Assembly (NCBI GenBank): GCA_964342355.1
Contig: CAYFFG010000004.1
Coordinates: 124,001 to 188,000, forward strand
Direction of reading: 5' to 3'
DNA length: 64,000 nucleotides
Source: Hirschia sp964342355
Lineage (GTDB): Bacteria; Pseudomonadota; Alphaproteobacteria; Caulobacterales; Hyphomonadaceae
Each line of letters begins with the position of its first letter. Within the stretch, counting starts at the first letter, position 1. The translations under genes and the position numbers were made by a program. The notes under the pieces are model-generated. The model saw only the letters and a list, made by a program, of their open reading frames with translations, made no database searches and had not been told where the DNA came from. Of this stretch, positions 1 to 7,535 are shown piece by piece.

Positions 1-427
1 GAAGGCCGGCGCTGTCAGAACCAGAATCTGGCTCAGTCAGACCAAAAGCGGAAATTGCGCCTTCAGCCAATTTTGGCAGCCACTCTTCTTTTTGTTCCGG
101 TGTGCCGTTCAGCTTGATCGCCGTACCGGTCATGCCAACGTTCATTGTAATGATGGAACGGTAAGCCGGGATCGCGTAGCTGATGACGCGAATAGCTTCC
201 ACATACTGCGAAATGTTCAGGTTCGCACCGCCATACTCTTCAGGCAGTGTCAGACCAAACAGTCCCATTTCCTTCATCTCGGCGAGAATGTCGTCAGGAA
301 TACGGTTCAGTTTGACGACTTCTTCTTCGGACGGGACGAGCCGTTCTTTAACATAGCGTTTCAGCTGGTTGATGAAGACCTCATAGGTTTCAGCATCCAT
401 GCCAGGGTTTACTATGCCTGCGCTCAT
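1..427 (-). CDS. Acyl-CoA dehydrogenase, N-terminal part (runs off the window start)
   Basis: The minus strand from ATG at 427-425 encodes about 142 residues beginning MSAGIVNPGMDAETYEVF. An all-alpha N-terminal acyl-CoA dehydrogenase domain is followed by AFGLTEPDSGSDSAG near residue 130, which is the family signature in the FAD-binding middle domain. The family oxidises acyl-CoA thioesters to 2-enoyl-CoA and passes electrons to ETF. The catalytic C-terminal half lies outside the window. The gene starts divergently from the IclR-type regulator at 581, with a palindrome between them, so it is the likely target. The exact substrate cannot be told. Confidence 0.9.
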   Translation of the reverse strand, partial: MSAGIVNPGMDAETYEVFINQLKRYVKERLVPSEEEVVKLNRIPDDILAEMKEMGLFGLTLPEEYGGANLNISQYVEAIRVISYAIPAYRSIITMNVGMTGTAIKLNGTPEQKEEWLPKLAEGAISAFGLTEPDSGSDSAGL

Positions 428-484
428 CTCGTTTCTCCCACTTTCGCTCTTGTTTTTTGCCTCTATAACCCAACTCAAAATTAA

Positions 485-520
485 ATTCAACATCTTGAAT
501 TATTATTCATAATGTTGAAT
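485..520. promoter_or_regulatory. Nested palindrome, candidate IclR operator
   Basis: ATTCAACAT at 485-493 is mirrored exactly by ATGTTGAAT at 512-520. Inside this, TGAAT (496-500) and ATTCA (505-509) form a second inverted repeat. The element fills the divergent intergenic region between the acyl-CoA dehydrogenase and the IclR-type gene. IclR proteins often bind such palindromes and control themselves and a divergent neighbour; that this regulator binds here is inference. Confidence 0.6.
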
Positions 521-580
521 ATGACGACAACTATCTGTGATCAACACGATGAATTATTGAGTCTTTTTCGGGTTCTCCAT

Positions 581-1351
581 ATGACTGCGCAGGCCACAAC
601 GTCTCCACTGGTACCATCTGTTCGCAATGCGATCGCCATTTTGCGCCACCTTGGCGCAACCGGCGAGCCAGAAGGTGTGAACGCTATTGCCCGCGCGCTC
701 GACCTTAGTCCGTCCAGCTGTTTCAACCTTATGAAGACCCTCGTTCATGAAGGACTCTTAGAGTTTGAAGCTGGATCTAAAAAGTATGTCATAGGTCGCG
801 GCCTTGCGGAACTGGCGCGACTGGTCGACGGCGATGATCTGGCAATTCGTGTCGCGCGGCCGCTCATCGACGCCATTGCCCGCAAACATCGCGTATCCGC
901 TGGTTTATGGCGCGCTGCGTCTGGTGATCGCCTCACCCTGATCGCTCTATCCGAAAGTCCTGCGGGCACACGTATTCAAATGTCTGTCGGTCAACGCCAA
1001 CCCACTTACGCAGGCGCTACCGGCAGAGCGCTCGCCGCAGAACGCAACACAGAACGCGACATTCTTTTAAAGCATTTCAAGTCGATCAACTGGCGCACCG
1101 CGCCTTTGTTTGACGATTATGCCGCCCAAATCGAGACGACCAAAACAACGGGTTGGGCAAGTGACGACAACATGTTGTTTCCAGGCGTAATGACGATAGC
1201 TTCGGCAATCTCAGTACGGTCCGAAATGCCGGATTTCATTATTTCCTGCACTATGTTTTCTGGCCAATTTGAGCCACAACAGGTTGAAGAAATCGGACGC
1301 GATATTCGTCATCATGCGCTAAGGTTCAAAGAAGAGCTTTCATCGCTTTGA
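581..1351 (+). CDS. IclR family transcriptional regulator
   Basis: A winged helix-turn-helix of the IclR type begins at SVRNAIAILRHLG and runs through the recognition helix LDLSPSSCFNLMKTL. A C-terminal IclR effector domain follows (SAGLWRAASGDRLTLIAL, GATGRALAAE). The frame is open from ATG 512, but that start and ATG 521 fall inside or at the edge of the 485-520 palindrome and lack a ribosome binding site. ATG 581 leaves the usual short arm before the HTH and is preferred, although its ribosome site is also weak. It probably senses a small organic acid or CoA-linked metabolite and controls the divergent acyl-CoA dehydrogenase. The ligand is unknown. Confidence 0.85.
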   Translation: MTAQATTSPLVPSVRNAIAILRHLGATGEPEGVNAIARALDLSPSSCFNLMKTLVHEGLLEFEAGSKKYVIGRGLAELARLVDGDDLAIRVARPLIDAIARKHRVSAGLWRAASGDRLTLIALSESPAGTRIQMSVGQRQPTYAGATGRALAAERNTERDILLKHFKSINWRTAPLFDDYAAQIETTKTTGWASDDNMLFPGVMTIASAISVRSEMPDFIISCTMFSGQFEPQQVEEIGRDIRHHALRFKEELSSL

Positions 1352-1372
1352 TGATCCTTAAGGGCAGCAGAC

Positions 1373-1960
1373 ATGGCGGATACATCCACCACACACCAAT
1401 CGCGATATAAGAAACGTGACCTTATCACCAGTGGGATCGTCGGTCTGATCGCTTTCCTACTGGCCTACGCCGCCGCAAATTTTATCGCTTCGGAAAGCGC
1501 GCGCATGGTGATGTCTCAGCAGATAGAACAGGAAATAGAGGCGTCGGGCTGGAACAAAGACATGACCAGAAGCGATGTTCAGTCTATGGCCAACGCGATG
1601 GACGCAAACCTTCGCTCTGATACGCCGCTGAAAAACCGTTTCTATTTTCTCACTGACGAAGCCCACAACAAGATAGCTGGTAATTTTGACACCTGGCCTG
1701 AAAGCGCGCCGCCCTATCCTGCTTGGCGCCGTATAAACGGTGCGGACGCTGGCTTTGACGACCAGAAGATCTATGCTCGTATATTCCGCATAAAAGTGGA
1801 TGGCGCAGACAAACCCTTCACCGCCTTGGTGGGCTTACATCAGCCAAACCTAAAACCGATATTCAACCGTGTTTGGGCGGCGCTTCTGGCGATCGGTGTT
1901 TTATGCGCTGCAGCTGGCGCCATGATAGCGCATCAGCTGCGCGATCAAGACGCTAAGTAA
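1373..1960 (+). CDS. Orphan periplasmic sensor domain between two membrane helices
   Basis: The protein has 195 residues: a cytoplasmic N-terminus, a membrane helix at about 20-40, a periplasmic domain of about 120 residues, and a second helix at about 165-187, ending after HQLRDQDAK. The periplasmic stretch with FLTDEAHNKIAGNFDTWP resembles the extracytoplasmic part of HAMP-type histidine kinases, where a GN..WP motif is common. The protein stops where HAMP and kinase domains would begin, and the downstream DNA codes for an unrelated phosphatase. It is either a stand-alone sensor or membrane partner, or the remnant of a kinase. It starts 21 bp after the IclR gene and may be co-transcribed. 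Function not assigned. Confidence 0.7.
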   Translation: MADTSTTHQSRYKKRDLITSGIVGLIAFLLAYAAANFIASESARMVMSQQIEQEIEASGWNKDMTRSDVQSMANAMDANLRSDTPLKNRFYFLTDEAHNKIAGNFDTWPESAPPYPAWRRINGADAGFDDQKIYARIFRIKVDGADKPFTALVGLHQPNLKPIFNRVWAALLAIGVLCAAAGAMIAHQLRDQDAK

Positions 1961-2074
1961 TCAGCAGTATAAATAAAAACGCACTTACAAGCATGAAGCA
2001 TTGCCCATGCGCTTCATTCCTTTATGCATGTCCGAAAGGCCGTTTAACGGCGGTTCTCATAAAGGAGCGCGACG

Positions 2075-2866
2075 ATGACCAGGATCATTGTGTTCACCGA
2101 CCTTGATGGCACGCTGCTCGATCACGACACCTATAGCTATGCCGATGCAAATGACGCATTAGCGCTGCTTCACGCGCATAACATCCCACTGATTTTGGCC
2201 AGTTCGAAAACAGCAGCGGAAATTCGGCCACTGCGCGCTGAACTCGGATTTTCTCAATGTCCTGCCATCGTTGAAAACGGTAGCGGCGTCATTTCCGGCG
2301 AGACAACAGACGAAAGCGCCCGCGAACAGGCAAATGACTATGGCGCCCTGCTTGATGTCCTGAATGCAACGCCCGCAGCGCTTCGAAAGCAATTTGAAAG
2401 TTTTTCGGACTGGTCGCCAGAAGAGATTGCCAAAATCACCGGGCTACCGCTTGAAAGCGCAAAGCTTGCGGGCATGAGACAGTTTTCCGAACCCGGTCTC
2501 TGGCGCGGAGATGACGCCGGCTTGAGCGAATTTATCACTCATCTCTCCGGCAAGGGTGTCGCCGCAAGGCGCGGCGGGCGCTTTCTCACCTTGTCGTTCG
2601 GCACCACAAAAGGACAACGCGTCCGGGAGGTTGCCGCTCTTTACACCGCCGAGAGTATCGCCCCAAAAACAATCGCACTGGGCGATGCGCCGAACGACAT
2701 TGAAATGATCGAAGCGGTTGATTTTGGGGTTATCATCGCAAACCCGCATGGCAAGGACATGCCACAACTAGATGGTGAAACATCAGGCAATATCGAAAGA
2801 AGCGTTTTGAACGGTCCAAAAGGTTGGAACGAATCCGTGATCCGGATAGTGTCGTCATTACTGTAA
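2075..2866 (+). CDS. HAD-IIB phosphatase, glucosyl/mannosyl-3-phosphoglycerate phosphatase type
   Basis: At 263 residues it matches the mannosyl-3-phosphoglycerate phosphatase family in length. HAD motif I is TDLDGTLLD (nucleophile Asp9), motif II is the ILASSKTAAE region near 41, and the Mg-binding motif is LGDAPNDIEM near 205. Family members remove phosphate from mannosyl- or glucosyl-3-phosphoglycerate to give the compatible solutes mannosylglycerate or glucosylglycerate. The next gene is a GpgS-like synthase and a GH13_18 phosphorylase lies beyond it, so glucosyl-3-phosphoglycerate is the more likely substrate (GpgP role). Start ATG 2075 follows AAAGGAG. It forms an operon with the gene at 2915. 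Confidence 0.82.
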   Translation: MTRIIVFTDLDGTLLDHDTYSYADANDALALLHAHNIPLILASSKTAAEIRPLRAELGFSQCPAIVENGSGVISGETTDESAREQANDYGALLDVLNATPAALRKQFESFSDWSPEEIAKITGLPLESAKLAGMRQFSEPGLWRGDDAGLSEFITHLSGKGVAARRGGRFLTLSFGTTKGQRVREVAALYTAESIAPKTIALGDAPNDIEMIEAVDFGVIIANPHGKDMPQLDGETSGNIERSVLNGPKGWNESVIRIVSSLL

Positions 2867-2914
2867 GGATCTGCGCTCCGTTTTTCGAACGCGCCATCTT
2901 AGGGGACTGAAATC

Positions 2915-4138
2915 TTGGCTGACTTTCACCAGAACGGGCATATCGCGACACTCCACAATTTGCGGACATCCAGCCCGGAAGACATGGAGCGCGAACTCAC
3001 CGAGTTTTCCAAAACCCGCAAAATCACACTGATTCTGCCGTCGCTGTTTTCAGAGCTCGAAGGCGACGCTCTGCCAGGCATCTTGGATCAATTATCAGAA
3101 GCAAAATTCATCAACCGTATCGTGATCGGCCTCGACCGTGCTGACGAAGCGCAATACCGCCACGCCAAGAAATTCTTTTCCCGACTGCCACAGGAACATG
3201 TGGTCATCTGGAATGACGGCCCGCGCATGATGGCGATTGACCGTGCTTTGGCAGATCAGGGTTTGTCGCCAATCGAACCGGGCAAGGGCCGCAATGTCTG
3301 GTTCTGTATTGGTTATGTTTTATCGCGCGCTGACAGCTCCGTGGTTGGCCTGCACGATTGCGACATCGTCACTTATACTAGGGAAATGCTGGTCCGCCTG
3401 CTCTATCCGGTGGCGACCCCAAACTTTTCCTATTTGATGTCAAAGGGATATTACCCACGCATTGCCGATGGAAAATTCAACGGACGCGTCAGCCGCCTCT
3501 TGGTGTCGCCAATCCTCAACGCACTCTCCAAAGTGATCGGCGAACGGGATTATCTCAATTATTTATCTGGCTTCAGATATCCGCTGGCGGGCGAATTCGC
3601 CATGCGCACATCCATCCTGCACGACATGCGCATTCCGTCTGATTGGGGACTTGAAATAGGCGTGCTCTCCGAAGCATGGCGCAATCTCTCGCCTAAGACA
3701 GTCTGTCAGGTAGATATTTCAGACGCCTATGACCACAAACACCAGCCACTCTCTCAGGAAGACGCCTCTAAAGGGCTCTCCAGAATGTCGGTCGACATCT
3801 GTAAAGCCTTGTTCCGCAAACTGGCGGCTGACGGCACAGTGTTCACACTTGAAACTTTCCGCACACTCAAGGCGACCTATTACCGCCTCGCGCTGGACAC
3901 GATCGAGAGCTATTATAACGACGCCATCATGAACGGTCTGCATGTCGACCGTCACTCAGAAGAGCGCGCTGTCGAGCTTTTTGCCTCCAATCTGATGGAA
4001 GCCGGTATCACGTTCTTAGAAAACCCAATGGAAACGCCCTTCATCCCAAACTGGAGCCGGGTCAACGCAGCCGATCCCGACATTGTCCGCATGATGGCGG
4101 ATGCGGTCGCAAAAGATAACGAAGAATACGCTTCTTAA
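2915..4138 (+). CDS. gpgS: Glucosyl-3-phosphoglycerate synthase-like glycosyltransferase
   Basis: The protein has 407 residues with a GT-A type fold. A nucleotide-sugar metal site is seen in GLHDCDIVTY (Asp148/Asp150), and there is a C-terminal helical extension. It resembles the GpgS (GT81-like) enzymes that transfer glucose from NDP-glucose to 3-phosphoglycerate. The start is TTG at 2915, 8 bp after AGGGGA. It lies 48 bp behind the phosphatase that would act on its product. Its stop codon overlaps that of the convergent phosphorylase (4135-4138), a very compact arrangement. The call as GpgS rather than a mannosyl enzyme relies partly on the neighbours. Confidence 0.78.
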   Translation: MADFHQNGHIATLHNLRTSSPEDMERELTEFSKTRKITLILPSLFSELEGDALPGILDQLSEAKFINRIVIGLDRADEAQYRHAKKFFSRLPQEHVVIWNDGPRMMAIDRALADQGLSPIEPGKGRNVWFCIGYVLSRADSSVVGLHDCDIVTYTREMLVRLLYPVATPNFSYLMSKGYYPRIADGKFNGRVSRLLVSPILNALSKVIGERDYLNYLSGFRYPLAGEFAMRTSILHDMRIPSDWGLEIGVLSEAWRNLSPKTVCQVDISDAYDHKHQPLSQEDASKGLSRMSVDICKALFRKLAADGTVFTLETFRTLKATYYRLALDTIESYYNDAIMNGLHVDRHSEERAVELFASNLMEAGITFLENPMETPFIPNWSRVNAADPDIVRMMADAVAKDNEEYAS

Positions 4139-5916
4139 GCGGATACATCCTCTGGCAACGGTTCCTTGCGGCCGTTCCGGTTGGAAATCCAGCGACACTG
4201 GTAAGGCGCGAATACGATGTCCCCGCGCGTTTTGCAGATAGGTTCGCCGCTGATGAGGTCGGTCCATTCGTCGCCGCCAATCAGGTTGATCGAGCCAACT
4301 GGAATCACGATTTCTTCGTTAGACACGTTGTGAATGGCAAAAATTGACTGGTCGCGCTCCAGGCATTGACGCCAGAACGCAAAGACTTTTTCACCCAATT
4401 GCATCGTAAACTGCGTCGCATTCGGGTGGAAAGCCGGTTGGCGCCTGCGTACATTGATGCGGCGCTTTAATTCCGCAAGAATTTTAGCGTGTTTATTGTC
4501 GGCGTTATCCAGCTGTCCACGCAATTCGCCATAATCCCAACGACGCCGGTTAATCGCCCGGTTCACACCTGTCTTTTCAACGCCGTCATGGTCATTAGGT
4601 GTCGTCAGAAGCGAGTGCACATAAAATGCCGGAATGCCCTCAAGGGCCATTACGATAGATTGACTGCACAAAAAGCGCTCGACCTGTAATTCATCTTCCC
4701 CGGCGACGGTCCCCTTCATAGCGTCAAAGAAGGTGATATTCAGTTCGTAAGGTTTTTGACCGCCACCTGCGACAGAGCGCATCGACACCAGACCGCCAAA
4801 ATTGCGCGTGGTGTCGACCAGCTGGTTGATTTCCTCTTCGGACAAAAGCCCTTCTGCCGGGCGCATGCCGATCCCGTCATGAGAGGCGGAGAAATTAAGA
4901 TACGCACAGCCTAATTGCGCTGGCGGCATCGCCATCTGCCATTGGTTGAGGTGTACCGAAGACCCTGTCAGCAAAGCCTGCAAAATCAAAGGCGGCAACG
5001 AGAAATTATAGATCGCATGCGCTTCGTTACGATTGCCGAAATATGAGAGGTTCTCCGCATTCGGCACATTTGTTTCCGTAAGCAGCACAACCGGCTTTTT
5101 CTCAAAGTCGAGCAACCAGCGCATCAATCGGACAATCGCGTGTGTTTCTGGAAGGTGGATACAATTCGTGCCTAACTCTTTCCAGATAAACGCAACCGCA
5201 TCCAGACGAATAATCCGCACGCCATTTTCAATGTGCAGGCGCATAATGCGCAAGAATTCCAGCAACACTTCCGGGTTGCGAAAATCCAGATCCACCTGAT
5301 CATGCGAGAACGTGCACCAGACATGGCGCGTTCCCATCGCGGTTTCCACTTCGCGCAACAATGGCGACGTACGTGGGCGCACAACCTCTGAAATGTCGTC
5401 TGTCGGTTTGGCTTCAAAGAAGAATTTGTCGTACGGCGCATGCCCCTGGCGGTATTCGTTGAACCAGGTGCTTTGGCTGGAGACGTGATTGAGCACCAGG
5501 TCTGACATCAGCTTCATCTCAGACCCGATGCGCTGAATGTCCGACCATTCCCCAAGATGCGCATTCACCGCACGATAATCAGTGACCGCAAAACCATCGT
5601 CAGACGTAAATGGGAAAAACGGTAGAATGTGCACGCCAGACAGCGCATCCGACACATACCGTTCCAGAAAATCCCGCAGCAAATCCAGCGGTTTGTGCTC
5701 ACCATCAACAAACGTGTTGCCGTAAGTGATCATCAACGCGTCATCTTCTGACCACAGCGAGTTACCAGGCGTGCGTGGACGTTTGCGCCATTCCATACCT
5801 TCCGGCCAGAACGCCTCAGCGATCGCTGCTGTTAGGGCGTCGGTATCTTGTTCAGGATAGATCTCGACCAAAAGTTCGGTCAGACGGTTCCGGAATGTAG
5901 ACGGCAATTCGGTCAT
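4135..5916 (-). CDS. GH13_18 phosphorylase, probably glucosylglycerate phosphorylase
   Basis: This 593-residue alpha-amylase superfamily protein resembles sucrose phosphorylases: LPFFPFTSDDGFAVTDY near 98, nucleophile Asp239 in RIIRLDAVAF, acid/base Glu281 in LLTETN and transition-state Asp347 in FSASHDGIG. GH13_18 contains sucrose, sucrose-6-phosphate and glucosylglycerate phosphorylases. Location tail-to-tail with a GpgS-like synthase and the matching phosphatase argues for glucosylglycerate, giving glucose 1-phosphate plus glycerate. It would let the cell recover carbon when the solute is no longer needed. Sucrose phosphorylase remains possible because the acceptor site was not modelled. 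Confidence 0.75.
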   Translation of the reverse strand: MTELPSTFRNRLTELLVEIYPEQDTDALTAAIAEAFWPEGMEWRKRPRTPGNSLWSEDDALMITYGNTFVDGEHKPLDLLRDFLERYVSDALSGVHILPFFPFTSDDGFAVTDYRAVNAHLGEWSDIQRIGSEMKLMSDLVLNHVSSQSTWFNEYRQGHAPYDKFFFEAKPTDDISEVVRPRTSPLLREVETAMGTRHVWCTFSHDQVDLDFRNPEVLLEFLRIMRLHIENGVRIIRLDAVAFIWKELGTNCIHLPETHAIVRLMRWLLDFEKKPVVLLTETNVPNAENLSYFGNRNEAHAIYNFSLPPLILQALLTGSSVHLNQWQMAMPPAQLGCAYLNFSASHDGIGMRPAEGLLSEEEINQLVDTTRNFGGLVSMRSVAGGGQKPYELNITFFDAMKGTVAGEDELQVERFLCSQSIVMALEGIPAFYVHSLLTTPNDHDGVEKTGVNRAINRRRWDYGELRGQLDNADNKHAKILAELKRRINVRRRQPAFHPNATQFTMQLGEKVFAFWRQCLERDQSIFAIHNVSNEEIVIPVGSINLIGGDEWTDLISGEPICKTRGDIVFAPYQCRWISNRNGRKEPLPEDVSA

Positions 5917-6128
5917 GGCGTGTTAGTTTTTCGTCTCAACAACAAAGATAGATCAAAAAGGCCAAACAGACGCCTGACCTTTGCGCGTTTCAAGGATCAT
6001 CACTGAAACCAGTTAGACACCGCAGCGTTCTGCGCAGCTGTTAACCGTATTTGACATGTTGAAGCCTTGTTTGACGCCGCTTGCAATGCGCACGCCAGCA
6101 AGAATCCACAGGGTTGTTGAAAAATGTC

Positions 6129-7535
6129 CTAAACAGGTTCGTCTGGCCAGGAACCCAGCGCGCGATAAATCGCGACGGAATTAAGCGCTAAGTCGCGTTG
6201 GGCGGTGATCAGCCTTTGGCGCGCAGAAAAATGCGCACGTTGAGCGTCGAGCACAGAAAGATAGTTATCAACACCCACGCGGAATCGTTGTTGCGACAAT
6301 TCCAGCGTGACCCCGGTATCTTCCACCAATGATTCCAACGCATCTAACCGCTTCAAAATGGAATCCGTATCGATCATCGCATTAGCGACATCTCTGAAAC
6401 CTGCCTGAATCGCCCGCTCATATTGCGCCAACGCAATGTCCTCAGCCGCTTTGGAGACGTTCAAACTCTGACGCCGCGCACCCGCGTCAAATATCGGCAA
6501 AGAAATCTGAGGCGTGAATGACCAGCCGCCAGACATCGGGTCAATCAAATCACTTAAATCGGCGCTGACATAGCCTGCCCCAGCGCTTAGTGAAATACGC
6601 GGGAAAAACGCTGCGCGCGCTGCTGCAATATCAGCATTCGCCGCAATCAGATTACGTTCCGCTTGCAGGATATCTGGTCGCAACAACAGAATATCCGAAG
6701 AATTGACAATCGGCAGATGGGAGGCGACCGGCATCGCATCCTCGCCAACATATGCAATCAGATTTTCAGGAAGGTCAGACCCGACCAGCAAGCGCAGCGC
6801 GTTTATGTTCTGGCGCATCAATGCCTCAAACTGTGCAGCGTCCGCCCGCGCAGAATGTACAGATGAAGATGCACGACGCACCGCTAATTCATTGCTTACG
6901 CCTGTTTCAAACAAGCGCTGGGTCAGCTCCAAAGACCGGTATTGGCTCTCAGCTGTTTCCTGTGACAATTCCAAAAGCTGTTTGTTTGCCGCCAATTGTA
7001 TCCATGTTTCGGCAATGGCCGCGCTCACGGAAATCTTTGCCGCGCGCTCGCCCTCTACTGTCGCCAGCCAGGACTGAAGCGCGCTTTGATTTAAGCTGGC
7101 CACCCGGCCAAACAGATCAAGTTCATAGCTTGTCACCGCAAGATTTGCAGACGCGCTGTCACTAAAAGCGCTTTGTGCGGCGAGTGTCGCATCATCTTCA
7201 AATGTGTCGCCTTCGCGCGCTTGCGCTGAAATAGACACTGACGGCAAACGCGCTGCGCCAGTGATACCGTATTGCGCCTTGGCCAGACGCACATTTGCCG
7301 CCGCAATCTTAAGATCCCGGTTGTCTTCCAGCGCTGTTTCTATCAGCCCCCTTAGGTGTTCGTTCTCAATAACACCTCGCCAGGTAAGAGGCGCAGTGCT
7401 TTGAGCAAACGCGCCATAGGCTGCAAATTGTTCGGGAACTGGCGCATCAATGCGCTCATAATCAGGCGAAATGCTAACACAACCAGTCACTGCGCTTGAT
7501 GCGGCTAACAATCCGGCGGGGACAAGTTTGTTCAT
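6129..7535 (-). CDS. RND efflux outer-membrane channel lipoprotein (NodT/OprM type)
   Basis: A 468-residue TolC-like factor. The N-terminus carries a lipoprotein signal peptide with lipobox AVTGC (Cys at about 19), followed by the two repeated OEP halves with long heptad-rich helices (for example LEDNRDLKIAAANVRLAKAQ, and VEDTGVTLELSQQRFRVGV in the second half). It forms the trimeric exit duct for the tripartite pump encoded just upstream. Its ATG overlaps the permease stop by 4 bp, showing translational coupling. It is the last gene of the three-gene efflux operon. The 212 bp downstream to the phosphorylase gene show no further gene. Confidence 0.92.
   Translation of the reverse strand: MNKLVPAGLLAASSAVTGCVSISPDYERIDAPVPEQFAAYGAFAQSTAPLTWRGVIENEHLRGLIETALEDNRDLKIAAANVRLAKAQYGITGAARLPSVSISAQAREGDTFEDDATLAAQSAFSDSASANLAVTSYELDLFGRVASLNQSALQSWLATVEGERAAKISVSAAIAETWIQLAANKQLLELSQETAESQYRSLELTQRLFETGVSNELAVRRASSSVHSARADAAQFEALMRQNINALRLLVGSDLPENLIAYVGEDAMPVASHLPIVNSSDILLLRPDILQAERNLIAANADIAAARAAFFPRISLSAGAGYVSADLSDLIDPMSGGWSFTPQISLPIFDAGARRQSLNVSKAAEDIALAQYERAIQAGFRDVANAMIDTDSILKRLDALESLVEDTGVTLELSQQRFRVGVDNYLSVLDAQRAHFSARQRLITAQRDLALNSVAIYRALGSWPDEPV

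Noticed and set aside
92..484. 130-codon plus-strand frame at the window start
   Set aside because: It is antisense to a clear acyl-CoA dehydrogenase N-terminus and runs through the palindromic promoter region; no family pattern.
4135..5916. Plain sucrose phosphorylase
   Set aside because: Not excluded by sequence, but the synthase and phosphatase of glucosyl-3-phosphoglycerate directly beside it make glucosylglycerate the better substrate.
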